A program made the position numbers and the translations under genes. DNA of 64,000 nt from Chitinophagaceae bacterium UBA2375. GTDB lineage: Bacteria > Bacteroidota > Bacteroidia > Chitinophagales > Chitinophagaceae. Shown piece after piece: positions 8,656 through 16,432 of this stretch. Where the stretch lies: positions 1 to 64,000 of the forward strand of contig DDTB01000003.1 of NCBI GenBank assembly GCA_002343985.1, given 5' to 3'. Below the pieces are notes generated by a model that worked only from the letters and a program-made list of their open reading frames with translations, searched no databases and was not told the DNA's origin. The first letter of the stretch is position 1. The number at the start of each line of letters is the position of its first letter.

Positions 8656-10098
8656 TCAGGTCGGTGAACCCTTTTGCAAAAGCTGGTTCGAGAACTTGAG
8701 CAAAGTTAGTTCATCGCCCGGTTTAGCCATCACCTGGAGCCCGAAGGGCATGCCATTGCTGTGTGTATAGAGTGGAATGGAGATGGCCGGGTTGCCCGTT
8801 AAATTGGCCAATACGGTGAAAATATCGGCCAGGTACAGGCTGATGGGGTCCTTGCTGCCGGCACCAAAACGGAAAGCCGTTTCGGGGCTGGTGGGAAGAA
8901 CGATGAGGTCGAATTGATTGAAAATCAATGTGATTTGATCGAGTAAGAGCCTGCGGACCTGTTGCGCTTTTTGAAAGTAAGCATCATAATACCCGGAGCT
9001 CAATACAAAATTACCCAGCATGATGCGCCGCTTCACTTCCCTGCCAAAACCTTCACTGCGGTTCATCCGGTAAAAATCTGTTAAATCCCTGACGGGTTCT
9101 TTTGTTTGGTGACCGTACCGGATCCCATCGTACCTGGATAGGTTTGAACTGGCTTCGGCCGTAGTGAGCACATAATAAGCCGGTACAATATAGTCGATCA
9201 ACGGAAAGCCGGTCCCTTCAACGGTATGGCCTTCGGATGCCAGGTTAGCACAGGTATTTTTGATGGCTTGGCTGATCTCTTTATCCAGGGAAGGATGATC
9301 CATGACATCATTCAGATAAGCAATCTTGAAATGTTCGTTTGACTGCGTATATAGTGAAGCGGCATCGAAGGCTGCAGCTTGCATGCGGGTGCTGTCGTAC
9401 CCGTCGGGTCCGCTCATGATCTCGAGGGCCAGGGCAATATCGGGTATATGCCGGCCAAAAATCCCGATTTGGTCGAATGAGGATGCGTAGGCGATCAATC
9501 CATACCTGGAAATGCGGCCATAGCTTGGTTTCAGGCCGATGATGCCGCAAAAATCCGCCGGTTGCCGTACAGATCCACCGGTATCGCTGCCCAGGGCCAG
9601 CATGCAAAGCCCTGCCTGTACGGCTACGGCGCTGCCACCGGAAGAGCCCCCGGGAACCCTTTCGTTATCAATGGCGTTCAGGACGGGGCCGTAAAATGAA
9701 TTTTCGTTGCTGCTGCCCATCGCGAATTCATCGCAATTGCAATTGCCAATGATGATGGCATCTTCCCGGATCAGGTAATCTAAGGCAGTAGCGGTATACG
9801 ACGACACATAACCATGCAGCATATTAGAGGCTGCGGTGAGTTTGTGGCCTTCGTAAGCGATCACATCTTTGAGGGCGATCACCACACCATGCATTTTTTT
9901 CATGGGTGCCCCGGCCTCACGGGATGCATCGAGGGCACGGGCTTTTTCCAGGGCCTCATTGGCGTACACATCCACAAAAGCGTTCAGGTGGCTGTGCGCC
10001 CTGATGCGCTCCAGGTAATGGTTTACCGCTTCGGAGCAATTGGTTTGTTTGCGGGAAAGTTGTGTGTGGTAATCGGCTATGCCGTTGTACGAAAACAT
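8656..10098 (-). CDS. gatA: Aspartyl/glutamyl-tRNA(Asn/Gln) amidotransferase subunit A
   Basis: Amidase subunit of GatCAB, which converts Glu-tRNA(Gln) and/or Asp-tRNA(Asn) to the amidated form. The 480-residue amidase-signature protein shows the Ser-cisSer-Lys triad: Lys77 in IALKDVI, the GGSSGGSA loop (about residues 150-156) and the nucleophile Ser in GSDTGGSVRQP (about 176). The C-terminus has the FGLQVMAKPGDE-type end of GatA rather than other amidases. GatB and GatC are not in the window. It lies 89 bases downstream of tatA with a long hairpin between (10123-10159), and is followed after 9 bases by the transglycosylase gene. Confidence 0.95.
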   Translation of the reverse strand: MFSYNGIADYHTQLSRKQTNCSEAVNHYLERIRAHSHLNAFVDVYANEALEKARALDASREAGAPMKKMHGVVIALKDVIAYEGHKLTAASNMLHGYVSSYTATALDYLIREDAIIIGNCNCDEFAMGSSNENSFYGPVLNAIDNERVPGGSSGGSAVAVQAGLCMLALGSDTGGSVRQPADFCGIIGLKPSYGRISRYGLIAYASSFDQIGIFGRHIPDIALALEIMSGPDGYDSTRMQAAAFDAASLYTQSNEHFKIAYLNDVMDHPSLDKEISQAIKNTCANLASEGHTVEGTGFPLIDYIVPAYYVLTTAEASSNLSRYDGIRYGHQTKEPVRDLTDFYRMNRSEGFGREVKRRIMLGNFVLSSGYYDAYFQKAQQVRRLLLDQITLIFNQFDLIVLPTSPETAFRFGAGSKDPISLYLADIFTVLANLTGNPAISIPLYTHSNGMPFGLQVMAKPGDELTLLKFSNQLLQKGSPT

Positions 10099-10122
10099 AG
10101 GCGCCCGGCCTGTTTTAAGTAA

Positions 10123-10159
10123 GCTTCAGCCGGAGCCTTGTAAAAGTTTCGGCTGAAGC
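10123..10159. repeat. Inverted repeat between tatA and gatA
   Basis: A perfect 10-bp inverted repeat (GCTTCAGCCG / CGGCTGAAGC) with a 17-base spacer. There is no T tract on either side, so it is not a standard terminator. It lies in the leader of gatA, downstream of tatA. Confidence 0.7.
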
Positions 10160-10186
10160 GTAGATCTGTTGCAGTAAATAAACGAA

Positions 10187-10417
10187 TTACTGTTGGGTCA
10201 ATTCTTTCTTGTCTTTTTCTTTAATGCCTTCTTCGATTTCAGATTTCACGTTCGATTTGGCATCATTGAATTCCCTGATACCCCGGCCGATACCGCGCAT
10301 CAATTCGGGGATTTTTTTACCTCCGAACATAAGCAACACGATCAGGATGATCAGTATCCATTCGCTGCCGCCGGGCATCGACAACAGGAGAACAGATGAC
10401 ATGTAGTTAAGTAACAT
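10187..10417 (-). CDS. tatA: Twin-arginine translocase subunit TatA/TatE
   Basis: Pore-forming subunit of the Tat system, which exports folded proteins across the inner membrane. The product has one N-terminal membrane helix (about residues 14-31, WILIILIVLLMF), then the FGGKKIPELMRGIGRGIREF hinge and amphipathic helix, and a short charged tail ending in KKELTQQ. The longest ORF opens at 10438 with TTG, but that codon lies inside an exact -7 box, so the ATG at 10417 (76 residues) is preferred; an ATG at 10402 is also possible. No tatC is adjacent. gatA follows after a hairpin-containing gap. Confidence 0.93.
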   Translation of the reverse strand: MLLNYMSSVLLLSMPGGSEWILIILIVLLMFGGKKIPELMRGIGRGIREFNDAKSNVKSEIEEGIKEKDKKELTQQ

Positions 10418-10435
10418 AATGCTGTATTTGAGCAG

Positions 10436-10443
10436 CAAAGATA
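10436..10443 (-). promoter_or_regulatory. -7 promoter box of tatA
   Basis: On the minus strand this reads TATCTTTG, an exact TAnnTTTG match. It excludes the TTG start at 10438 and supports the ATG at 10417. Confidence 0.75.
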
Positions 10444-10515
10444 CGCGAATTTTATGCAGGCTCCCTAATAAATAATCGGTAGCCGCGGGTGCCGTAACAG
10501 CAAATTTTACCCGTT

Positions 10516-10641
10516 TTAGCGGATGGTCCGGCCACAGCGCGCTTTGCCATGGGCGGCTTCATATGGGGTTATGCCACGGGCACAGGATTGACAATACATG
10601 CAAATGGCTGCCAGTGCGGCAATGTAGAGTGCTTTTCTCAT
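10516..10641 (-). CDS. Small lipoprotein-like ORF, 41 residues
   Basis: This short minus-strand ORF lies in the gap between tatA and rplS. It begins MRKALYIAALAAICMYCQSC, a basic start, an alanine-rich hydrophobic core and a Cys20 that could serve as a lipobox (L/Q-S-C). The mature part is only about 22 residues and ends with a Gly-Lys-Ala-Arg-Cys-Gly-Arg stretch. I do not recognise a named family. It would be transcribed towards tatA and lies just downstream of the rplS terminator, so it needs its own promoter; I see no exact -7 box. Signal-like structure is the main support, so it is tentative. Confidence 0.5.
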   Translation of the reverse strand: MRKALYIAALAAICMYCQSCARGITPYEAAHGKARCGRTIR

Positions 10642-10727
10642 GGTGTGTGCTGTCTAAAGGTTAAGCGATGATTGAGGTAATAAAGATTAAAACTAATAAA
10701 CGCATTTGGGTTTTGCAATAGGGGCAC

Positions 10728-10753
10728 AAAAAAACGGGGCTTTTGGGGCCCCG
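10728..10753 (-). terminator. Intrinsic terminator of rplS
   Basis: On the minus strand a CGGGGC / GCCCCG stem is followed by T7. It lies about 40 bases after the rplS stop. Confidence 0.88.
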
Positions 10754-10791
10754 CTATATTCAGATAGTTATGGTAATAGTTTGTAAACCAA

Positions 10792-11160
10792 TTACTTGGC
10801 TTTTGCAGCCACTGGCATCCTTTTTTCCTTGATGCGTGCGCTCTTACCGCTCCTTTCGCGCTGGAAGTACAGTTTCGCCCTGCGGACACGACCTACTTTA
10901 TTCAGCACAACGCTTTCAATATTGGGAGAGTAAATCGGGAAAAGGCGCTCCACACCAACACCATCGCTGATTTTGCGTACGGTGAAAGATGCAGTGGCCC
11001 CGGTACCCTGGCGCTTGATCACATCGCCTTTGAAGCTCTGGATACGCTCTTTGGAACCCTCAATGATTTTATAATTGACGGTAACATTGTCACCGGCTTT
11101 GAACTTTGGAAGCGTTGCTTTTTTGGTCAACTGCTCATGAACAAAATTAACTGCGTTCAT
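10792..11160 (-). CDS. rplS: 50S ribosomal protein L19
   Basis: Ribosomal protein at the interface of the 30S and 50S subunits. The 122-residue product has the standard L19 layout: GDNVTVNYKIIEGSKERIQSF near residue 25, the GVGVERLFPIYSP block in the middle and the GRVRRAKLYFQRE block near the C-terminus, then a basic tail. A longer ORF opens at 11184, but that codon lies inside an exact -7 box, so the ATG at 11160 is the start. It appears monocistronic, with its own promoter and terminator. In many bacteria rplS follows trmD and rimM; here it does not. Confidence 0.97.
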   Translation of the reverse strand: MNAVNFVHEQLTKKATLPKFKAGDNVTVNYKIIEGSKERIQSFKGDVIKRQGTGATASFTVRKISDGVGVERLFPIYSPNIESVVLNKVGRVRRAKLYFQRERSGKSARIKEKRMPVAAKAK

Positions 11161-11181
11161 ATTCTCTTTTTTTACGGACGG

Positions 11182-11189
11182 CAAAGGTA
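11182..11189 (-). promoter_or_regulatory. -7 promoter box of rplS
   Basis: On the minus strand TACCTTTG, an exact TAnnTTTG match, 21 bases before the ATG at 11160. It rules out the longer ORF start. Confidence 0.8.
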
Positions 11190-11240
11190 GGGAAAAAATG
11201 TATTGCCGGGTAAATATTTCTGAAAAATCTTTACAGGCAT

Positions 11241-11269
11241 AAAAAAGCCACAGTTCATACTGTGGCTTT
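11241..11269 (-). terminator. Intrinsic terminator of rny
   Basis: A perfect 11-bp stem (AAAGCCACAGT / ACTGTGGCTTT) with a 4-base loop; on the minus strand it runs into six T residues. It ends the rny transcript. Confidence 0.92.
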
Positions 11270-11283
11270 CATGCGGTTTATAC

Positions 11284-12849
11284 TTAGCGGGCGATGTTAA
11301 CGGCCCTTTTTTCGCGGATGACGGTCACTTTGATCTGCCCGGGGAAGGTCATTTCTTCCTGTATTTTCTGGGCTATTTCGAAGCTGAGCTTATCGCTGTC
11401 GCTGTCTGATACCTTATCGGCTTCCACAATCACCCGGAGTTCCCTGCCGGCCTGGATGGCATAGGCTTTTTCGACGCCCTGGTATGATAAGGCGAGGTTT
11501 TCGAGGTCTTTGATGCGCTGGATGTACTGCTGCATCATTTCCCTCCTGGCACCCGGCCTTGCGCCGCTGATGGCATCGCATGCCTGGATGATGGGGGAGA
11601 TCACATATTTCATCTCCATCTCGTCGTGGTGCGCACCAATGGCATTCACCACCGCGGGGTTTTCCCCATATTTTTCGGCCAGTTTGGCGCCCAGCAGGGC
11701 ATGGCTCAGTTCGGTTTCCTCATCGGGCACTTTACCAATATCGTGCAGGAGGCCGGCCCTCTTGGCCAGTTTGGGGTTGAGGCCGAGTTCTGAGGCCATG
11801 ATGGCGCAAAGGTTGGCGGTTTCACGGGAGTGCATCAGCAGGTTTTGTCCGTACGATGACCTGAAGCGCATGCGTCCCACCATGCGGATTAATTCTTTAT
11901 GCAGGCCGTGGATACCCAGTTCCATTACGGTACGTTCGCCGATTTCCATTACCTGGTCTTCCAGTTGCTTGCGGGTTTTTTCCACCACTTCCTCGATGCG
12001 GGCAGGGTGGATGCGGCCGTCGGCAACCAGTCGCTGCAACGATAAACGGGCGATCTCGCGGCGGAGCGGGTCAAATGAAGACAGTACAATCGCTTCCGGA
12101 GTATCGTCAACAATCAGGTCAACGCCGGTAGCGGCTTCAATGGCGCGGATATTCCGTCCCTCACGGCCAATGATTGATCCTTTGATCTCATCACTTTCCA
12201 GGTTGAAAACCGTAATCGAGTTTTCAATGGCCTGTTCAGCGGCTGTACGCTGGATGGTTTGAATGACGATTTTCCGGGCTTCTTTATTGGCTTTGAGTTT
12301 GGCCTCTTCAATAATTTCCTGCTGGATGGCCAGGGCGCGGGTCTGCGCTTCCTGTTTCAGGCTTTCCACCAGTTGTGCCTTGGCTTCCTCAGCGGAAAGG
12401 CCGGCAACTTTTTCAAGGCGACGGATATGTTCTTCCTGGTGCTTTTCCAGTTCCGTACGCTTGATATTCACCACCTCAATCTGGCGGTTGAGGTTTTCCT
12501 TAATAGATTCGTTTTCCTTGATTTGTTTCTCGAGCTGGGCTTCTTTTTGGTTAATGCCCTGCTCTTTCTGCTTGATCCTGTTCTCTGATTCGTTGATTTT
12601 TTGGGTCCGCTGAAGTACATCCCTGTCGTGATCGGCCTTGAGTTGAACAAATTTCTCTTTAGCCTCCAGTAACCGCTCTTTCTTCAGGTTTTCGGCCTTC
12701 ATCTGGCCTTCTTCAATGATCTTAGCTGCCTGTTGTTCAGCTTCTTCGATTTGCTTTTTTGTGTTTTTGGCAAATATGATTTTACCCAGGATGATACCTG
12801 AGCCCAAGGCTACAATCCCTATGATTACATAGATTATGCTCGATTCCAT
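11284..12849 (-). CDS. rny: Ribonuclease Y
   Basis: Membrane-anchored endoribonuclease that initiates mRNA decay. The 521-residue protein has an N-terminal membrane helix (residues about 5-25), a long charged coiled coil (about 30-200), a KH RNA-binding domain with the GREGRNIRAIE loop (about 230), and an HD phosphohydrolase domain whose HD pair appears in LLHDIGKVPDEE (about 370) with GAHHDE downstream. This matches the family's length and domain order. It lies 142 bases after zapA at the end of the pheT-coiled coil-zapA-rny row and has its own terminator. An imperfect -7 box (TATATTTA) in the gap suggests a second promoter. Confidence 0.97.
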   Translation of the reverse strand: MESSIIYVIIGIVALGSGIILGKIIFAKNTKKQIEEAEQQAAKIIEEGQMKAENLKKERLLEAKEKFVQLKADHDRDVLQRTQKINESENRIKQKEQGINQKEAQLEKQIKENESIKENLNRQIEVVNIKRTELEKHQEEHIRRLEKVAGLSAEEAKAQLVESLKQEAQTRALAIQQEIIEEAKLKANKEARKIVIQTIQRTAAEQAIENSITVFNLESDEIKGSIIGREGRNIRAIEAATGVDLIVDDTPEAIVLSSFDPLRREIARLSLQRLVADGRIHPARIEEVVEKTRKQLEDQVMEIGERTVMELGIHGLHKELIRMVGRMRFRSSYGQNLLMHSRETANLCAIMASELGLNPKLAKRAGLLHDIGKVPDEETELSHALLGAKLAEKYGENPAVVNAIGAHHDEMEMKYVISPIIQACDAISGARPGARREMMQQYIQRIKDLENLALSYQGVEKAYAIQAGRELRVIVEADKVSDSDSDKLSFEIAQKIQEEMTFPGQIKVTVIREKRAVNIAR

Positions 12850-12991
12850 GAACTTGTATGTTTTTAGACTGATTCAAAATGATAAATATATTTAATATCT
12901 CCAGGCCTGCCAATGGCCGGGGGATAGTTGGCGAAGATACCGAAAAATTTCGGGGTGTAAAAGGTTCGGGGGCAGAAACCTCCAAATTGGC

Positions 12992-13276
12992 TCAAGTGGT
13001 TTTGTCGAGCAGGGCTTCCAGTTTTTGCAGCCCCAGCATGAATGCTTCATTTTGGGCGGCGCTATTTCCGCCGGCCTGGGTTTGGGTGGCGTACCAAATG
13101 ATCACCATGGCGATATAATCCTGCATGTCTTTACCGGCAAACTGCGTTTTGAATTCCACGATTTTGTCGTTGATCAGCTTGACGGTTTTGCGAACGGTTT
13201 CCTCATCTTCCGGGGAGGTCCTGATCCGGTAGGTGCGGTCGCCGATGAGAATATTTATGGGGACGAGCTCAGGCAT
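12992..13276 (-). CDS. zapA: Cell division protein ZapA
   Basis: FtsZ-associated protein that bundles protofilaments at the division ring. The 94-residue product has the ZapA N-terminal globular part (INILIGDRTYRIR, about residues 7-19, then the charged EDEETVRKTVKLIND helix) and a C-terminal helix that dimerises. Length is normal. Its start follows the stop of the 96-residue coiled-coil gene by 9 bases, and pheT precedes that gene by 6 bases, so the three are one operon. The linkage of a coiled-coil partner to zapA suggests, without proving, a ZapB-like pair. Confidence 0.9.
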   Translation of the reverse strand: MPELVPINILIGDRTYRIRTSPEDEETVRKTVKLINDKIVEFKTQFAGKDMQDYIAMVIIWYATQTQAGGNSAAQNEAFMLGLQKLEALLDKTT

Positions 13277-13285
13277 ACATTTAGG

Positions 13286-13576
13286 TTATTCGCTTAACAA
13301 TCCGATGCATTTGTCGATTTCACGGATATAGCGGTTGATGGTTTGTTCAAATGCTTTTTTATCGGCCGCATCCATATTGCCGGCTGCCGCCGCCAGGATT
13401 TGTTGTTTTTCGGTGAGCAGGCGGATGGTTTCCGAGTCTTTCTTTTTTTCCTCCTGCAACCGGGTGATCAGTTGTTGCTGCCGCTCCAGGTCCTTCAGGG
13501 CCAGGCTGTGCTTTTTCAGCAGGTCCTGTAGTTTGGACTGCACCCTTCTGAATTGTTCCTGTAATGCTTCTTCCAC
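13286..13576 (-). CDS. Coiled-coil protein upstream of zapA
   Basis: A 96-residue protein of no named family that I can confirm. Almost all of it should be helical: a heptad-like pattern runs through residues about 1-60 (QEQFRRVQSKLQDLLKKH, then LERQQQLITRLQEEKKKD), followed by an Ala-rich linker and a second helix near the C-terminus (FEQTINRYIREIDKCIGLL). The gaps to pheT (6 bases) and zapA (9 bases) show tight co-transcription. Small all-coiled-coil proteins next to ZapA can act as its partner at the Z-ring, as ZapB does in E. coli; here this is inference from position and structure only. Confidence 0.85.
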   Translation of the reverse strand: MEEALQEQFRRVQSKLQDLLKKHSLALKDLERQQQLITRLQEEKKKDSETIRLLTEKQQILAAAAGNMDAADKKAFEQTINRYIREIDKCIGLLSE

Positions 13577-13582
13577 GGTTAA

Positions 13583-16006
13583 TTATTTTCTGATCTCGGC
13601 AGATAATTGTTGCGTGCAATTTTTCATGATGCGCTGCATGAATCCGTCAATCTCCGCGTCAGTCATCGTTTTTTGCTCATCCATAAACACCAGGCTCAGG
13701 GCCAGTGATTTTTTATTGGCGCCCAGCTTATCGCTCTCAAATACATCAAACAGGTTCACGGTCTGCAACTGGCTGATACCGGAAGATAGCACAATTTTTT
13801 TCAATTGGCTGTATGAAACATCCCGGTCAAGCACCAGGGCCAGGTCTCTGTGTACCGCCGGGAACTTAGACACTTCACGGTAGCGTTGCATCGGGCGGCA
13901 TTCGGCCAGCAGGGCCTCCACATCCAGGTCGGCATAGATCACCGGATCTTTCACATCAAATTTTTTCAATGTATCCGGGGCCACATCACCAATGATACCG
14001 ATGGATTTGTTGCCTGCCATCACCTGCAAGGCAGGGTTGAGGTCTGGAGATGGGACCGTTTCAAAACCTACCTGGCTGATGCCGCAGGCAAGCAGTGTTT
14101 TTTCCAACACCCCGCGAAGGAAAAAATAATCCGCTTTCACCGGTTTTTGTTTCCAGTGCATTTCCTGTGTATGGCCGCAGGCATAGAGGCAAAGGTGCTG
14201 GGGTTCGGCGAAGCCGCCTTCCGGGAGCCTAGCATAGGTTTTGCCGAACTCAAAAAACAAGAGGTCGTTGTTCTTACGGTTAAGGTTATACGCAATCGCC
14301 TGCAATCCGCCGTAGAGCATGGAAGGCCTCATGATGTCGAGATCGGCGCTGAGGCTGTTGATCATACGAACGGAATGCCTCAGCGTTTCTTCGCTGTACA
14401 ATTTACTGTTGCTGATGCTGTTGGTAAAGATCTCATGGAAGCCTTGTCCGGACAGGTATTGGGCGATTTTTTCCAGCCTGGGCGCGGAGGTTTTGTCTTT
14501 TTCTATGGATGGGCTGATGCGGATGCTTTCGGGTATAGCGATTTGGTCAAGCCCGTCGATCCTCATGATTTCCTCCACGATATCAGCCGGTATCCGGATG
14601 TCTGATTTGTAACTGGGTACGGTGAGTTCCAATCCGGCCGGGTCTTCAGCTTTGATGCCGAATCCCAGGGCGCCTAGTATGCCACGCACATCGTCGGATG
14701 TGTATTTTTTCCCGCTGAGCTTATGCAGGTAGTCGTATCTGATGGAAACCCCGGCAGGTACTAACGGTGAAGGGTAAACGTCGATTAGGCCGCCCTTGAT
14801 GGTTCCTCCGGCAGTTTCCAGGATCAGTTTCGCGGCCCGCATCAGTACTGCGGCTGTTTGGCTGATATCAACCCCTTTTTCAAACCGGGTGGCCGCGTCG
14901 GTCCGCAACCCATGATGCAGGGAACTCCGGCGTATGACGGTAGGATGGAACCAGGCGCTTTCGAGGAAAATGTTTTTTGTGCCGGCATGTACGCCGCTGT
15001 TTTTACCGCCAAATATGCCGGCCAGGCACATCGCGCCTTCGGCGTCGCAGATCACCAGGTCGGTTTCGGTCAATGTCCTTTCTTTCTCATCAAGCGTAGT
15101 GAATTTGGTGCCGGCGGCTAATTGTTGCACAACCACCTGTTTGCCGCGGATGGCATCTGCATCAAATGCGTGAAGGGGTTGCCCCGTTTCATGCAGGATA
15201 TAATTGCTGATATCTACAATATTATTGATGGGCCTGAGGCCAATGCTCTTCAGTCGTTGCTGCAACCATGCAGGGCTGTCTGTAACCGTTACACCGGCAA
15301 TGCTGATGCCGCAATACCTTTTACAGGCTTCCGTATCGCGGATGCTGACAGATACCGGGTTTTCGGTTCCTTCGTTGGCCGGTACATGCCCCAGGGGCGA
15401 GAGCGGTAGAAAAATCTTCTGTTGATGGTGTGAAAGCCAAGCGCATACATCGCGCGCTACACCCAGGTGGCTCATAGCGTCCATCCGGTTGGGGGTCAGT
15501 CCGATTTCAAAAATGTAATCGGTGTATAGTTGGTACAGGTCCGACAATGGAGTGCCGGGTTTCAGTGATGGGTCGAGCACCATAATCCCATCATGGCTAT
15601 GGCCTAAACCAATTTCATCTTCCGCACAGATCATCCCTTCACTAACCTGTCCGCGGATCTTGGTTTTCTTTAATGTGAAAGGTTCGCCATTGATGGGGTA
15701 GATGGTACAACCGGCGGGCGCCAGCACTACTTTCTGCCCGGCCGCCACATTTGAGGCCCCGCATACAATCTGCAGGGGTTCGCCGTTGCCAATGGAAACG
15801 GTGGTACAGGAGAGTTTATCGGCATCCGGGTGCTTTTCACAGGTCAGCACTTCGCCTACCAGCAACCCTTTCAACCCGCCCCTGATTTCTTCATAAGCTT
15901 CCAGGCTCTCCACTTCAAGCCCGATGGAAGTCAGGATGCCAGATAAGGCTTCCGGTTCCAGCTTTTCAGGTAGGTATTCGCACAACCATTTATAAGAAAT
16001 CGTCAT
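13583..16006 (-). CDS. pheT: Phenylalanine--tRNA ligase subunit beta
   Basis: Beta subunit of the heterotetrameric PheRS, which charges tRNA(Phe) and edits Tyr-tRNA(Phe). The 807-residue protein has the N-terminal EMAP/OB-type tRNA-binding domain (GLLVGEVLTCEKHPDADKL, about residue 47), the B3/B4 editing region with its ARDVCAW and PLHAFDAD stretches, the B5 domain, the catalytic-like core, and the C-terminal ferredoxin-fold anticodon-binding domain (FPAVHRDLALVLDRDV, about 720). Length and order are normal. The alpha subunit (pheS) is not adjacent. An exact -7 box lies 19 bases before the ATG, and the gene leads the pheT-coiled coil-zapA operon. Confidence 0.97.
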   Translation of the reverse strand: MTISYKWLCEYLPEKLEPEALSGILTSIGLEVESLEAYEEIRGGLKGLLVGEVLTCEKHPDADKLSCTTVSIGNGEPLQIVCGASNVAAGQKVVLAPAGCTIYPINGEPFTLKKTKIRGQVSEGMICAEDEIGLGHSHDGIMVLDPSLKPGTPLSDLYQLYTDYIFEIGLTPNRMDAMSHLGVARDVCAWLSHHQQKIFLPLSPLGHVPANEGTENPVSVSIRDTEACKRYCGISIAGVTVTDSPAWLQQRLKSIGLRPINNIVDISNYILHETGQPLHAFDADAIRGKQVVVQQLAAGTKFTTLDEKERTLTETDLVICDAEGAMCLAGIFGGKNSGVHAGTKNIFLESAWFHPTVIRRSSLHHGLRTDAATRFEKGVDISQTAAVLMRAAKLILETAGGTIKGGLIDVYPSPLVPAGVSIRYDYLHKLSGKKYTSDDVRGILGALGFGIKAEDPAGLELTVPSYKSDIRIPADIVEEIMRIDGLDQIAIPESIRISPSIEKDKTSAPRLEKIAQYLSGQGFHEIFTNSISNSKLYSEETLRHSVRMINSLSADLDIMRPSMLYGGLQAIAYNLNRKNNDLLFFEFGKTYARLPEGGFAEPQHLCLYACGHTQEMHWKQKPVKADYFFLRGVLEKTLLACGISQVGFETVPSPDLNPALQVMAGNKSIGIIGDVAPDTLKKFDVKDPVIYADLDVEALLAECRPMQRYREVSKFPAVHRDLALVLDRDVSYSQLKKIVLSSGISQLQTVNLFDVFESDKLGANKKSLALSLVFMDEQKTMTDAEIDGFMQRIMKNCTQQLSAEIRK

Positions 16007-16025
16007 GTATCAGTGATTTGAACGG

Positions 16026-16033
16026 CAAAGATA
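16026..16033 (-). promoter_or_regulatory. -7 promoter box of pheT
   Basis: On the minus strand TATCTTTG, an exact TAnnTTTG match, 19 bases before the pheT ATG. Confidence 0.8.
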
Positions 16034-16166
16034 ACTGATTGATCCTGATGAATCGCGACACGGAACCCTGGTTCGTCGTTAGTGATATAATAAAGCCTGC
16101 GCAGAAAATCAAATGGCCCGGGCCGGTATTTCGGGTGAACAAATTAAGAATGGGAACCTGGGGTTT

Positions 16167-16315
16167 TGTGCATAAAACCGGCTAATGCAGGCATGCCAGA
16201 ATAAGGCATGTGCAGAATCCTGTTTATAACCCGTGCATAACCTACATTTGCATGTGGACTATCCGTGGAAAAATGCTCCGGGAAAGTTAATAACACCCAA
16301 TGTTACCATAACATT
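16167..16315. promoter_or_regulatory. DnaA-box-like cluster and GTTA palindromes between pheT and dnaB
   Basis: The 426-base gap between pheT and dnaB contains no ORF of note. It holds one exact match to the classic DnaA box TTATNCACA (reverse strand, 16167-16175) and two 8-of-9 matches in the same orientation (16209-16217 and 16232-16240). Downstream are two palindromes built from GTTA and TAAC: GTTAATAAC (16286-16294) and the 7-3-7 AATGTTA-CCA-TAACATT (16299-16315). These may regulate dnaB or bind DnaA. Binding is inferred from consensus matching only. Confidence 0.45.
16243..16250 (+). promoter_or_regulatory. -7 promoter box upstream of dnaB
   Basis: TACATTTG is an exact TAnnTTTG match, but it lies 182 bases before the dnaB ATG, which would give a leader of about 175 bases. 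A weaker box (TACCTTAG, 16329-16336) is nearer. The palindromes at 16286-16315 lie between the two, in a position where a repressor could act. Confidence 0.6.
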
Positions 16316-16432
16316 ACCGAATTGATTTTACCTTAGCCGCCCTGCGAAACTGTCATCCAAAAACGTAGCTGCAGGTTATATATTCAAACAACCAACGGTG
16401 CCGCATAAACGCACCGGTAACGATAATAGCAC

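Noticed and set aside
13850..14605. 251-codon plus-strand ORF inside pheT
   Set aside because: Antisense to a well-conserved part of pheT with no domain.
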